Notes under the pieces: model-generated | The model's database searches: none | The model's input: only the letters and a program-made list of their open reading frames with translations | What the model was told of the DNA's origin: nothing | Made by a program: the position numbers and the translations under genes | Shown: piece by piece, positions 1-9,280 of the stretch | How the letters are laid out: every line of letters begins with the position of its first letter | Position numbering within the stretch: the stretch's first letter is position 1 | Assembly (NCBI RefSeq): GCF_016616425.1 | Contig: NZ_CP067101.1 | Span: forward strand, 6,262,001-6,326,000 | Direction of reading: 5' to 3' | DNA: 64,000 nucleotides | Source of the DNA: Bradyrhizobium diazoefficiens | GTDB taxonomy: Bacteria; Pseudomonadota; Alphaproteobacteria; Rhizobiales; Xanthobacteraceae

Positions 1-165
1 TTTCCGCTACCGAAGGCGTTACGGAGACCAAGTCATGGCTACCAACGTTGCTGCTCGGGCACAGACAGACGCTTCCCGACAGGCCTTCTCTGCCATCGTC
101 GGCGCGCGCCCACGAATTAAGTTGCTTTGGTCACGATGACGCGGCGTGAAACGACCTCGCCACGA

Positions 166-525
166 TCAGACGTCCTGGTACTCCTTGATGTCGGACGGCA
201 CCGGGATCATCATGTCCAGCAGCGGCGCATGCTGTTGCGCGCCATACACATCACTTTCGCCAGGGGCGCACTGCGCGTTAGGACGGTAGATGGTGGCCTT
301 GAACGCCCGCGCGGTGGGAATCTCGAAAAACGATGAGATCTTCGACCTGTCGACGCCGTAGGTCCGAGCCACACTTTCGGCGGTCAATGCGCCGCTTCTT
401 GAAACCGCCTCGTACAGGTCGTCCCGCTCGAAGAGAACATCCAGCGTGATGCGATACGGGCCCGCGTTCTTACTGCGGACAACGGAAGCCAGATTACCAA
501 GTTTCACGAGTCGGGCTTGTGACAT
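166..525 (-). CDS. DUF4387 family protein (AtuA partner)
   Basis: A 119-residue protein. The N-terminal stretch with VVRSKNAGP, the central KATIYRP and the VYGAQQHAPLL block near the C-terminus are the hallmarks of DUF4387, a small family usually encoded beside AtuA-type proteins; its biochemical role is not established. I chose the ATG at 525 because GGAGG lies 9 bases before it; an upstream ATG at 546 lacks this. It is the last gene of the minus-strand operon ALDH, GMC, AtuA, cyclodeaminase-like, DUF4387. A short atuA-like remnant separates it from the cyclodeaminase gene, so the original AtuA-DUF4387 neighbour pair may have been rearranged. Family call is firm, function unknown. Confidence 0.85.
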   Translation of the reverse strand: MSQARLVKLGNLASVVRSKNAGPYRITLDVLFERDDLYEAVSRSGALTAESVARTYGVDRSKISSFFEIPTARAFKATIYRPNAQCAPGESDVYGAQQHAPLLDMMIPVPSDIKEYQDV

Positions 526-568
526 ATGGGATTTCCTCCATGGCAACGAGAAAACATTGTAGCAGCGA

Positions 569-655
569 TTAGACCTTCGTCAGGTGATAGACGCTGAATT
601 CATACTGGCAGCGGATGCTGTCTCCGTAGGGCCGAGGATTCTGGCTGATCTCATT
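569..655 (-). pseudogene. C-terminal remnant of an AtuA-like gene
   Basis: The reading frame ending at 569 closes with QYEFSVYHLTKV, almost identical to QYEFSVYHLMKV near the end of the intact AtuA-like protein at 1830-3173. The residues just before it (RPYGDSIRC) differ from the intact copy, so this is the tail of a second, different AtuA-like gene rather than a simple local duplication. No further AtuA similarity is visible upstream. The left edge is exact at the stop codon; the right edge is an estimate. Confidence 0.55.
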
Positions 656-846
656 GCTTCTCAATTGACGACTTAGGATCAATACGCCAGACGCATTCCG
701 TGAGTTGCTTGTCGAGATCGACAAACCGCGTAGTCGAGCCATGCCCCCCCGCAACGCTGGTCTTCAGCGGCTTCCGACGGTTGGAGAAGCCATTGGGGCA
801 CGGTCGGATGGGCGGCTCCGGGTTGTATGCGCCTGCTCACGCAAGA

Positions 847-1821
847 TCAACTTAGAGTAACACCAACACTCCTGCGCCTCGCGTTGGCCAGTGCTCGCGC
901 ACCTAGCGCCACGTCGAGCACGCCGATGCTGCCGACGATGACGAGAATACGCTTATCTTCGCCCGGCAGATTCAGTCGTCCGGCCATAAGGCTCGCGACG
1001 TCGCCCGCGACTCGGCCCCAGCCCGCGCCCCCTTCGCGCAAGTCGCTGAGGCGTTGCCGTACGTGTTCAACGTCATGCACGACCATCCAGGCGGTCGAAA
1101 CCAGTTCGAGGTCGACTTCACGGCATGAGCCCAGCGAGCACACGATAGCGTCCTCCTTGAGCCAATTTGCGCAGACGAGGTCGCTGTCCACCTTAACCGA
1201 GGTAGCGGTCACGACGACGTCGGCATCGCTAACGGCTTCACGTATATCCGTGGTTGCACTAAGCGTTATCGGTCGCGGCAATGACAATCCCACCTGTCCG
1301 CAGACCTCGCGCGCGCTGGTTTCGCTGCGAGAGGCCACGGTGAGACGCTCGACGCTCTTCAGCCCAGCCATGAACCTCGCCGCGGCCCGACCGACGTGGC
1401 CCGCTCCGACGATCACGGCGTTCCGCGGAGGCCGACGGAAGCATGCGACAGCGGCCGCAACACCCATTGCGGCAGTACGCTCGGCAGTGAGGAACGTCGC
1501 ATTCATCACACCTTCCAGTAGCCCCGTCCTTGCGTCGCAGATGATGACGGTCGCGGGCACGTGCGGGACGTCGCGCGGCCGTTCGTTGCCTGGTACGAAG
1601 AACCACTTCAGCCCAGCGGCGGACTCGGAGATGACGCAGCCCGACATGCTGCCCATACGGCTGCGCACGCCGTCTATCTCGACGGCAAACACCTCCGTGG
1701 GACCAATTACGACGTCGTCCGAGGCCATGCCACGCATCGTGCGATCCACGACCTCGAAGACCTCATCCTCGGACAAGCAGTCACGAACGTGCGCCGCGCT
1801 CAGGTAGAGAGGTACTGCCAT
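847..1821 (-). CDS. Ornithine cyclodeaminase/mu-crystallin family protein (copy 1)
   Basis: About 324 residues, the normal length for the family that includes ornithine cyclodeaminase, ketimine reductases and opine or siderophore-precursor dehydrogenases. It shows the GLKWF motif that carries the substrate-binding lysine, the Rossmann motif VIVGAGHVGRAAARF in the middle, and GSIGVLDVALGA near the C-terminus. The ATG at 1821 has GAGAAG just upstream and starts 9 bases after the AtuA-like stop codon, so the two genes are probably co-translated. A paralogue lies at 25973-26980. True ornithine deamination to proline is only one option; a ketimine or imino-acid reductase in the same pathway is equally possible. 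No substrate can be read from the sequence. Confidence 0.85.
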   Translation of the reverse strand: MAVPLYLSAAHVRDCLSEDEVFEVVDRTMRGMASDDVVIGPTEVFAVEIDGVRSRMGSMSGCVISESAAGLKWFFVPGNERPRDVPHVPATVIICDARTGLLEGVMNATFLTAERTAAMGVAAAVACFRRPPRNAVIVGAGHVGRAAARFMAGLKSVERLTVASRSETSAREVCGQVGLSLPRPITLSATTDIREAVSDADVVVTATSVKVDSDLVCANWLKEDAIVCSLGSCREVDLELVSTAWMVVHDVEHVRQRLSDLREGGAGWGRVAGDVASLMAGRLNLPGEDKRILVIVGSIGVLDVALGARALANARRRSVGVTLS

Positions 1822-1829
1822 AATTCTTC

Positions 1830-3173
1830 TCATACCTCTTCGATCAGGATTGGAAAGCACTCCAGTGGCGAGGTCACTTTCATCAAGTGGTACACGCTGA
1901 ACTCGTATTGCAGGCCAATGTTGTGGATCCGCGGCGAGTAGCGATACGCCACGCTGCCTGCCGTGTTCTTTACACCCTCGAACATTGCGTGGTTCAGCTT
2001 GCCCGCCAGCGTAACGGCTGCGTCGTAAGCCACATCCTGCGTATCAGCCGTTGTTTCGAGAACCAGACCGATCTCGTGGGGCACACTCTTGTTAACTTCG
2101 AGTGCTCCCATTACCCCATTGGCCCCATATTTCGCGAACACGATGCGCAGTGATGGATCAGCGATCTTCTCACGGGTCATCTTTTCGAGCTGAGGCAGAA
2201 CGCTATCGAGGTTACGAATCGTTACCGGGCATCGGACGCCGGCGAGCGCGAATGATCGGTAGCCGACCGGCTTGGAACCTTCCAGCTTGATCCAATAGTC
2301 GCCAGTCCGGTGCCCACGGGTGCCCGTGACGCGCACGCGGCGTTCGTCGAGTTGCTCGAACCTGCACTCTCTCATGTCTGCAACGCGGCCCGGACCGTGC
2401 TGCACGAATGGATCCTCGCGCTCGTACAGCGTATGCGCTGCCACCGACTTGACTGATGCGCGACGCGCGAGGCTGCCCGGCTCGAGCACAAAACCGTTCC
2501 CCTCGATCGTACCGACCATCACGTCCATCGCGCCTGGCTCAGCACTAATGGCGCCGCACTCGAGGATCTTACCCATGTGAATCGCCAGCGACGGATCGGC
2601 CCCCTTCCAGATGGCGAACGCCGCGATTGCACTGTCATCGCACGAACGCCCCGCAACGATCACGTCGGCACTCTGGTCCAGTGCCTCGCGGAACGGCTCA
2701 TCGCCCATCTGGCCAACGAGCCCGGTGCTCGCCTGGACGTCCTTGATCCTCAGTTCGGTACCCACCTCGAAATCACGGGTTTCACCGGCCTTGATAGCCG
2801 CGATCACGCGCTCCTTCGGGATATCCGAGTAGATCTTTGCGAGCTTGAAGTGCAGCTGGTTTTCCTTCGCCACCTCCTTGACCATCGAAACCACATTGTC
2901 CACCCCAGCGTTTGTGCCGGCTCCGCCCGCGCTACCGATGATGAACGGGATATCCGCTTTGCGGGCAGCCACGATCAGGGCCGCGAGTTCCTTCTTGATG
3001 ATGCGGTTTGACATCATCGGAAGACCGGTGCCCAGGAAGGACGGCCCAGGATCAGTCGAACCGGCGTCGACGGCGATTGCGTCAGGCTGCATCCCCATGC
3101 CGCGATCCAATGCATCGAGCCCGAACCCGCCACCCAGGAAGCCGGTTGGTGCAAGAAGTCGTACTGTTGTCAT
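1830..3173 (-). CDS. AtuA-like protein (acyclic terpene utilisation family, DUF1446)
   Basis: A 447-residue protein with the N-terminal domain of the AtuA/DUF1446 family: GFLGGGFGLDAL, the DAGSTDPGP block and GSAGGAGTN are visible within the first 90 residues. AtuA was named from citronellol and geraniol catabolism in Pseudomonas, but family members with a DUF4387 partner occur in many other catabolic clusters and the reaction is not established. Here it follows a GMC oxidoreductase and an aldehyde dehydrogenase and precedes a cyclodeaminase-like gene, which argues for an acid or acyl-CoA stage rather than the first oxidation. The start at 3173 is an ATG reading MTTVRLLAPTG, and the N-terminus fits the family. 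Confidence 0.85.
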   Translation of the reverse strand: MTTVRLLAPTGFLGGGFGLDALDRGMGMQPDAIAVDAGSTDPGPSFLGTGLPMMSNRIIKKELAALIVAARKADIPFIIGSAGGAGTNAGVDNVVSMVKEVAKENQLHFKLAKIYSDIPKERVIAAIKAGETRDFEVGTELRIKDVQASTGLVGQMGDEPFREALDQSADVIVAGRSCDDSAIAAFAIWKGADPSLAIHMGKILECGAISAEPGAMDVMVGTIEGNGFVLEPGSLARRASVKSVAAHTLYEREDPFVQHGPGRVADMRECRFEQLDERRVRVTGTRGHRTGDYWIKLEGSKPVGYRSFALAGVRCPVTIRNLDSVLPQLEKMTREKIADPSLRIVFAKYGANGVMGALEVNKSVPHEIGLVLETTADTQDVAYDAAVTLAGKLNHAMFEGVKNTAGSVAYRYSPRIHNIGLQYEFSVYHLMKVTSPLECFPILIEEV

Positions 3174-3299
3174 GAGTTCTCCGTCACTGCCACATTGGTG
3201 TGTTGTGCGGGCCGCCTAACCACGGCGGCTTCGCTCTTTCTGCCGCGAGATCCAGCCGTTTTCCCCGCAATCTCTACTCTTTCAAGTGGTCAAGATCGT

Positions 3300-5024
3300 C
3301 TAATGTCGATGCTGGGCAGGCTCTACGAGATGTATGGACCGCGATTCGAGATCACCTGCTGCCCGGGAAGCTGCGTCCTTGCGAACATCAGCTGGTCGGC
3401 CTCCCATATCGCGAGCATTTGCGTGAATAAGGTCGGCCGCTTTCTCAGCGATCATGATCGTCGTTGCGTTTAGGCCGCCAGCAACGATCGTGGGCATGAT
3501 CGATGCATCAACGACTCTTAGTCGTTCGACGCTTCTAACGCGGAGTTCCGGATCGACCACCGCCGCGTCGTCGCTGCCCATGCGGCACGTGCCACAAGGA
3601 TGTTTCCCGCTGCCGACTGTGGCGCGGACCCAGTCGGCGATTTCATCTGCATTCTGAGTACCCGGACCAGGAGCAATCTCCTCTTCGACAAACGGCGCGA
3701 GGGCAGGCTGAGCGGCGACTTTGCGTACCTCGGCAACCGCCTCGACCAAGGTATCCAGATCATCCGGCACGGAGAAATAGCCACTTTCAATTTTAGGGGC
3801 AGCGAAGGGATCAGCCGAGACCAGCGAAACTGTACCGCGACTCTTCGTATCGAGATTGTTAATGCCGATACTAAAGCCTTCACGGCTGAGCTTGTCGCCC
3901 CCAAAGCCGGGCCACCGCAGTGCTGCCAGTCCGAGACCGAGGACGAAGTGCCATTGGATATTCGGACGAGCGAGTCCTGGACGTGTCCGACTGAAACCAC
4001 CGGCTTCGACCGGGAAGCTGGTTCCGGGGCCTGACCGCATGAGCACGGCCCGCGCCATCATCAACGCAGCGCGGTCGACGCGAACCAAGCTGTGCAAAGT
4101 GAGGGGCTGAGTGCAGCCGTACTGCACAGCAATCGTCGGATGGTCTTGAAGGTTACTGCCCACCGAGGGCAGATGAGTGATCGACGGTATGCCCAACTTC
4201 GACAACGCGCCCGTGTCACCGATGCCCGAATGAAGCAGCAGGAATGGCGAATGGATCGCGCCGGCACAGATTATCACTTCAGCATCAGCAAATGCTTGGA
4301 CAGTTTTTCCAAACCGACTGTACTCAACACCTATCGCCCGGCGCCCCTGGAAGAGAACTCGCTTGGCATGCGCTCGAGTGACCACGCGCAGATTCGGACG
4401 TCGCCGGGCCTGGTCCAAGAAGGCTCGGGCGGCTGACCATCGACGCCCCCTACGGATTGTGAACTCGTAGCGCCCAAATCCCTCTTGCGTTTGGCCATTG
4501 AAGTCATCGCATGCTGGGAAGCCGGCTTCGACGGCAGCTCGAATGAAAGCCGGGTATAGCGGGTTGGGAGAAGATGCTTTCTGGACGTGCAGTGGACCTC
4601 TCTGATTGTGGTACGGCAAACCTCTTGATTCATGCCCCTCAGATTTAAGGAAGTACGGCAGGACGTCCTCGTAGCCCCATCCGGGATTTCCCATGTCACG
4701 CCAACGATCATAGTCTGCGGGATGGCCGCGCATGTATTGCATGCCGTTGATCGATGACGATCCGCCAATCACGCGCCCCCGTGGCCAGAACTCACGCCGC
4801 CCTGCCACCGCAGCGCTGGGTTCTGTGTAAAGCGACCAACCGTGCAAGCCGCCGCGGCGCAGCATTTTGCCAGTACCGATCGGGATTCTGATCAACGGGC
4901 TCCAGTCCTCGCCACCAGCCTCCAAAAGCAGAACCCTATTCGAGGTCTCCTCCGAGAGCCGCGATGCCAGGACACATCCAGCAGAGCCAGCCCCCACTAT
5001 GATATAGGTATAACGTTCCGACAT
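3300..5024 (-). CDS. GMC family FAD-dependent alcohol oxidoreductase
   Basis: A 574-residue flavoprotein of the glucose-methanol-choline family, likely oxidising a primary alcohol to an aldehyde. The ADP-binding motif VGAGSAGCVLASRL is at residues 8-21, and the second GMC signature falls around CAGAIHSPFLLLHSGIG. The catalytic His-Asn pair is visible as KHPCGTCRMG (His about 475) and GGLNATTIM (Asn about 519). I start at the ATG at 5024, four residues before YTYIIVGAG; the longer frame to 5084 would overlap the preceding gene. It begins just after the aldehyde dehydrogenase stop at 5027, so alcohol and aldehyde oxidation are coupled in one transcript, as in choline oxidation. The actual substrate is unknown. 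Confidence 0.9.
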   Translation of the reverse strand: MSERYTYIIVGAGSAGCVLASRLSEETSNRVLLLEAGGEDWSPLIRIPIGTGKMLRRGGLHGWSLYTEPSAAVAGRREFWPRGRVIGGSSSINGMQYMRGHPADYDRWRDMGNPGWGYEDVLPYFLKSEGHESRGLPYHNQRGPLHVQKASSPNPLYPAFIRAAVEAGFPACDDFNGQTQEGFGRYEFTIRRGRRWSAARAFLDQARRRPNLRVVTRAHAKRVLFQGRRAIGVEYSRFGKTVQAFADAEVIICAGAIHSPFLLLHSGIGDTGALSKLGIPSITHLPSVGSNLQDHPTIAVQYGCTQPLTLHSLVRVDRAALMMARAVLMRSGPGTSFPVEAGGFSRTRPGLARPNIQWHFVLGLGLAALRWPGFGGDKLSREGFSIGINNLDTKSRGTVSLVSADPFAAPKIESGYFSVPDDLDTLVEAVAEVRKVAAQPALAPFVEEEIAPGPGTQNADEIADWVRATVGSGKHPCGTCRMGSDDAAVVDPELRVRSVERLRVVDASIMPTIVAGGLNATTIMIAEKAADLIHANARDMGGRPADVRKDAASRAAGDLESRSIHLVEPAQHRH

Positions 5025-5026
5025 TG

Positions 5027-6448
5027 CTAATTCGCCCCGTAACCGAGCATTGTCTTTACCTCGAGGTATTCCTCCAGCCCCCACCTGCCGTTTTCGCGCC
5101 CGTTGCCCGATTGTTTGTACCCGCCCACCGGCGCGGACCTGTCGGATGCTGGGTAGTTGAGATGAACAGTGCCGACGCGCATACGGGCTGCAACTCGCCG
5201 CGCGTTCGCGAGATCGGACGACTGAATATAGGCCGCCAAGCCGTAGACCGTATCGTTCGCGATTTCGACCACCTCTTCTTCATTCCTGTAGGGCAGGATC
5301 GACAGGACCGGCCCAAAGATCTCTTCGCGCGCAATAGACATGTCATTCCGCACATTGGCAAACACTGTCGGACGCACGAAATACCCACGCTTGAGATGCG
5401 TGGGCCGACCTCGACCACCGGTGACGAGTTCGGCTCCTTCGTTGATTCCGGCTTGGATCAAGCGCTGTACCTTATTGAACTGAGCCTCATTAACCACTGG
5501 ACCAAGGTCTGTGCTGGGATCACGAACATCACCAACCACAAGCTGATCGGCTGTTGCCTTGGCCATCGCCTTCACCTCATCGTGCCGGTCTGCCGGAACG
5601 AACATTCGGGTGGGCGCGCTGCACGCCTGGCCACTATTGCGCATTGCTCTGAGCACGCCCTGCGCGACTGCATTTTTGAAGTCAACATCAGACAACAAAA
5701 TATTGGCCGACTTTCCGCCGAGTTCTTGCGCCACACGCTTAACCGTTGTTGCGGCACCCTGGGCGACCAGGATGCCGGCGCGCGTCGAGCCGGTGAACGA
5801 CATCATGTCAATGCCAGGATGGGCAGACATCGCTTCGCCCACAGCGGCCCCCTCGCCCTGGACCATGTTATAGACGCCCTTAGGCACGCCGGCAGCATGC
5901 ATCACTTCCGACCAGATGATGGCGTTCAAGGGCGCCACTTCGGAGGGCTTCAGCACCATGGTGCACCCAGCAGCGATCGCTGGCGCAACCTTCATGATAA
6001 TCTGTCCGATCGGCCAGTTCCATGGAGTGATCAGGCCCGCCACCCCGATCGGCTCTCGGACGATTTTGGTGGTCCCTCTCAGCTCTTCGAACCGATAGTG
6101 CTGCAGCACGTCGATCATGCTAATCAAATCGGCGGGCGCCGATTGGTGCTCGCGCGCAAGCTTCAGCGGGGCACCCATTTCTCGACAGAGAACTTCGGCC
6201 ACGTCGTCGCGCCGCTTCTCGTACTCCGCAAGGATGCTCCGCAACAACTCGAGCCTTTCTTGCGGGGTGGTTCGAGAAAAAGAGGAAAACGCAGCGCGAG
6301 CGGCGGTGACAGCGCGGTCGACGTCCTTGGGGCCACCCACCGCAATACGAGTGAAGACATCCTCAGTCGAAGGATCAGTCACATTGAGGAGCTGTTGCTC
6401 CAGAGGGGACACCCAAGCTCCATTCACGTAATGCTCGCGTTCGTGCAC
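5027..6448 (-). CDS. NAD(P)-dependent aldehyde dehydrogenase
   Basis: A 473-residue aldehyde dehydrogenase superfamily member that would oxidise the aldehyde made by the adjacent GMC enzyme. Catalytic residues are all present: PWNWP (Asn about 144), QELGGKSAN (Glu about 242) and NSGQACSAP (Cys about 276). The GTG at 6448 gives the normal family length. A longer frame back to a TTG at 6583 must be rejected because the extra N-terminal residues (YGMNLSEIGIG) are just the translation of the regulatory element at 6513-6555. It heads the first catabolic operon. Resemblance is to vanillin- or betaine-type enzymes; the substrate cannot be specified. Confidence 0.88.
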   Translation of the reverse strand: MHEREHYVNGAWVSPLEQQLLNVTDPSTEDVFTRIAVGGPKDVDRAVTAARAAFSSFSRTTPQERLELLRSILAEYEKRRDDVAEVLCREMGAPLKLAREHQSAPADLISMIDVLQHYRFEELRGTTKIVREPIGVAGLITPWNWPIGQIIMKVAPAIAAGCTMVLKPSEVAPLNAIIWSEVMHAAGVPKGVYNMVQGEGAAVGEAMSAHPGIDMMSFTGSTRAGILVAQGAATTVKRVAQELGGKSANILLSDVDFKNAVAQGVLRAMRNSGQACSAPTRMFVPADRHDEVKAMAKATADQLVVGDVRDPSTDLGPVVNEAQFNKVQRLIQAGINEGAELVTGGRGRPTHLKRGYFVRPTVFANVRNDMSIAREEIFGPVLSILPYRNEEEVVEIANDTVYGLAAYIQSSDLANARRVAARMRVGTVHLNYPASDRSAPVGGYKQSGNGRENGRWGLEEYLEVKTMLGYGAN

Positions 6449-6512
6449 TATTCCATACCCTAGAAGAATTGATCTATTTGACGCACTTGTGCGCCACCGA
6501 CCTTCGGCGGCG

Positions 6513-6555
6513 CCAATACCAATTTCGGAGAGATTCATACCGTAATGGAATTGGT
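6513..6555 (-). promoter_or_regulatory. LysR-type operator, copy 1 (before the aldehyde dehydrogenase)
   Basis: Half-site CAATACC at 6514-6520, then TCATACC at 6535-6541 (21 bp later), a 5-bp spacer and GGAATTG at 6547-6553. The latter two form a dyad that fits T-N11-A. The element ends 65 bp before the GTG of the aldehyde dehydrogenase gene. The same design recurs at 11488, 30340, 32749, 36458 and 40089. Confidence 0.7.
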
Positions 6556-7613
6556 CGTATTTTGGAAATGCAGTGCGATCCAATTGTGAAACCTGGCGGA
6601 TGGCCTTGTGTAGGTTAGCATGCGCCGCTCACCAAGTTCGAAGACATTTTGAGATGCACAGTCGACGTCCATCGCATAGTTTAAGCAGCCACTCCGATCT
6701 GTGAGGTCGACCGACCGCCGGGCGCGCTCGGTCGCGGTGCTTCCTCCGTCTACAAGGGCTTGAGTGGCTGGGGCATGATTCGTGCTGTCGGGTCGACGGA
6801 ACAGCGGAAACTATGTGAAGAGGCTGGGCAACGGCATCCCCGGGTCCGCGAGTTCGTCGAAAAGGAGCATGACTTTAGGGGCGCCCCTCGTCTTTATTTT
6901 TCTTTATTTTTCATTTTTCGCTGGCCGTCGTTATATCGGTTTGCCGTGAAAGCGCAGTTAATCCGGCGAAGCTTCCTTCAATAGCCAATTGGTACAGCTT
7001 CGTTGACAAAAAACTAGCCGTCAGAATCGACGTCCGGCGCACGTTGCTAGTGAACGACTTTTGCAGCGGCGAAACTTGCAGACACAACCTGATCCGAGGA
7101 GCTTCCCGTAACCGACGATCAGTACAACCACCATATGCTGCTTAATGAGCCTGTCCCAGCTCACGTTGCCCCAATCAGTGAACCATCATATCGCCTCCGC
7201 TCGCGCGACCTTGGCCTTCAGGCAATCGTCGATCGCGCGGCTAGAAATGTTACGCATCGCTCTTGCCTTAGCACTGGCGGATCCATGTCAAGCTTGAAGC
7301 GCGCGCCTAAATTGGCAATTCACGGAGGCCATAGCGGCAAACGAACGGCGATATCGACAGAGCGTCGCGCGTCAGCCTGCGATCGTGCACGATCGCCGGT
7401 GAGTAAGCCGGCGAACATCAGCGGCACCGCGGGATCGATACCGGGCCAGGCCGTCGTTTCCGCAATAGCAATCGGCGACCTCTTTCCTTAGTCAAGACGG
7501 GTCGAGCGCACGATCGACCCGCGTCAGCACGTTCGCATGTGGAACGAGCTGTCTTCGCCAACTGGCAATGAACAGTTCCAGCTGATCCACCACTTTTACT
7601 TCCAGCGTCTCAT
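6556..7613. other. Intergenic stretch without a supported gene
   Basis: About 1 kb upstream of the first operon. Open frames here are short, lack family motifs and have no convincing ribosome binding sites. It borders an IS256-type remnant on its right, so it is likely decayed DNA. Confidence 0.5.
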
Positions 7614-7830
7614 TTGCCTCGCCAATCGCAAAACCCCGATGAGAACGGAATCAGTCAATATGCCAATTTTTCGAGCGTCCACTTCATACGCAACGTCGTG
7701 CCTCACACAGGCAAAAACGGCCGGCGCATCGCTTCCACCTCAATTACGGTTGCATTTGTCGCGGACGATGCCGAGTTGGCAATGATGCAACTGCGCAAGG
7801 TCGCCGGTCGCTACCCTCCAACCTGCCAAA
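7614..7830 (+). pseudogene. IS256-family (mutator) transposase fragment
   Basis: The frame contains VHFIRNVVPHTGKNGRRIAS followed by AFVADDAELAMMQLRKVAGR. This aligns with VHFMRNALAHAGKSGRRVVS and AFAQDDAEAARAQWRRVADQ in the IS256-type fragment at 20320-20814. Only about 55 residues of the roughly 400-residue transposase remain and the rest of the frame is unrelated. It is a degraded relic, and more diverged than the 20-kb copy. Confidence 0.7.
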
Positions 7831-7883
7831 GCTCATGGTCGTTACGGACAACGACCGAGGTGGAGTATTCGCGTACACAACCT

Positions 7884-8285
7884 TCAACCAACCTTCGCCG
7901 CTTTGACAGCGAGCCGTTTCTCGACGGTGGCGACATCGACGATGAAGCGATTGTGGATGGCGCGGCAGATCGGCTCCACGCTATCGCGGCCTTGCACCGA
8001 GAAGCTAGCGGCACGGCCCTTTAGCTCTGTAAGCTCCACGTCCAGCTCCACCGGCATGCCGATTAGGGTGGCTGCGAGATGGTCCAGCTCGATGCGCGTG
8101 CCCACGGAGTCCTGGCCGGCATCCAAGTGCTGCAGCAGCAGCTCGCGACAGGCGATCTCCACGTCGTACACAAGCATGGGCGTAGCGTAGACGCGCACCT
8201 TTTCGCCCATAAAGTCGATGGTACGGTCGCGGGTGACCTTGAGCTTTGAGGTATAGCGGAGGCCAGGTTGCAAGCTGGGTTTCAT
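7884..8285 (-). CDS. Hotdog-fold thioesterase, FlK-like
   Basis: A 133-residue protein of the thioesterase family typified by fluoroacetyl-CoA thioesterase FlK. The family layout is visible: ATPMLVYDVE with a Thr and the following CRELL glutamate, then IELDHLAAT with the conserved His, and the C-terminal HNRFIVD segment. It would hydrolyse an acyl-CoA to the free acid and CoA, either as an off-ramp or as a housekeeping step for dead-end CoA esters. It is the last gene of the ligase, enoyl-CoA hydratase, thioesterase group running from the element at 11488. The start is an ATG at 8285 with AGGAAG close upstream. Substrate unknown. Confidence 0.82.
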   Translation of the reverse strand: MKPSLQPGLRYTSKLKVTRDRTIDFMGEKVRVYATPMLVYDVEIACRELLLQHLDAGQDSVGTRIELDHLAATLIGMPVELDVELTELKGRAASFSVQGRDSVEPICRAIHNRFIVDVATVEKRLAVKAAKVG

Positions 8286-8473
8286 GAGCTTCCTTTCGTA
8301 CTTCTTGTGAGCCGTACTTCATTTCCGGTTGTTCAGTGGACTCGTGCGCGACCGCGGGGCCTCTCTGCGGCCCGGTTCACAGCCCATCAGTCAATCTGCA
8401 TGAGCTTGCGACTGGCGGCGTCCGCCACGAACACCGTCATGCCTACCATGGCGGCAAGCGCTCTGCGGGTTCA

Positions 8474-9280
8474 TCACTCTCCCGTGAACTGCGGCGCACG
8501 CTTCTCGCGGAACGCGGCGACACCCTCGATGTAGTCGTGCGTTTGGCTCAGCGCCGACTGCATGTCGCGTTCCGCGCAGAGCTGTCCTTCCAGTTCACGC
8601 GAGGCGGCTTCTCGCAGCATTTTACGGGTGGCCACCAATGCCTTCGTCGGCATGGTCGCCAGCCGCCCGGCCAGCCTAAGCGCGGTTTGCACGCAGTCTT
8701 CGCCCTCAGGAACAACGTCCCAAATCATGCCCCAGTCCTTCGCATCCATCGCACCGAACTTGTCGCTTAGCATGGCGCAACCCATCGCGCGTGCTAGTCC
8801 TAGCTTCTTGATTAGAAACCAAGTTCCGCCGGCGTCAGGGATAAGGCCGATTTTGCTGAAGGCGAGGCTGAAACTCGACTTCGACGCGGCCAAGGCGATG
8901 TCGCAGGTCATGGCCAGCGACACGCCAGAGCCGGCCGCTGCGCCATTGACGGCGGCGACAGTGGGCACGCGCATCGCGAGCAACTTCCGCACAGTCGGAT
9001 TGAACCCATGCTCTATGATTGGGGCGGGGTCGGCGCGCTCAACCAAGCCCGGGCCGGGCGCGAAGTCGAACTCGGAAAGGTCGGCCCCGGCGCAAAAGGC
9101 ACGACCGGCGCCGGTGATCACGGCCGCACGCATCGCTGGGTCGGCGTTAATGCGATCGATTGCGGCCCACAGCTCGCGATGCATCCGGTACGTGAAGCTG
9201 TTGAGCGATTGGGGGCGGTTCAGCGTGATCAGCGCCACTGCGCCGCGCGTCTCGTACACAACGCTTGGTTCCTGTTGCAT
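8474..9280 (-). CDS. Enoyl-CoA hydratase/isomerase, PaaG-like
   Basis: A 268-residue crotonase-fold protein. The oxyanion-hole segments AFCAGADLSEF and NGAAAGSGVSLA are clear, and KIGLIPDAGGTWFL carries the Asp-Gly-Gly typical of PaaG-type 2-(1,2-epoxy-phenyl)acetyl-CoA isomerases and their relatives; WGMIWDVV near the C-terminus also fits that branch. It therefore hydrates or isomerises a CoA thioester made by the ligase upstream. The start at 9280 has GGAGACAGGC directly before ATG; the longer frame to 9418 has no family similarity. It is distinct in sequence from the two other hydratases of the window (18205 and 30557), which form their own subgroup. Confidence 0.88.
   Translation of the reverse strand: MQQEPSVVYETRGAVALITLNRPQSLNSFTYRMHRELWAAIDRINADPAMRAAVITGAGRAFCAGADLSEFDFAPGPGLVERADPAPIIEHGFNPTVRKLLAMRVPTVAAVNGAAAGSGVSLAMTCDIALAASKSSFSLAFSKIGLIPDAGGTWFLIKKLGLARAMGCAMLSDKFGAMDAKDWGMIWDVVPEGEDCVQTALRLAGRLATMPTKALVATRKMLREAASRELEGQLCAERDMQSALSQTHDYIEGVAAFREKRAPQFTGE

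Noticed and set aside
1..165. Possible partial gene at the left edge
   Set aside because: A short plus-strand frame (MATNVAARAQTDASRQAF) ends within 170 bases, with no motif and no supported start.
827..1807. A 326-residue plus-strand open frame
   Set aside because: It lies antisense to the cyclodeaminase-like gene, has low-complexity Ser/Thr/Arg composition and no family motif; it is a GC-rich shadow frame.
5024..6463. A 479-residue plus-strand open frame
   Set aside because: It is exactly antisense to the aldehyde dehydrogenase gene, which has all catalytic motifs. The opposing frame is a codon-bias shadow.
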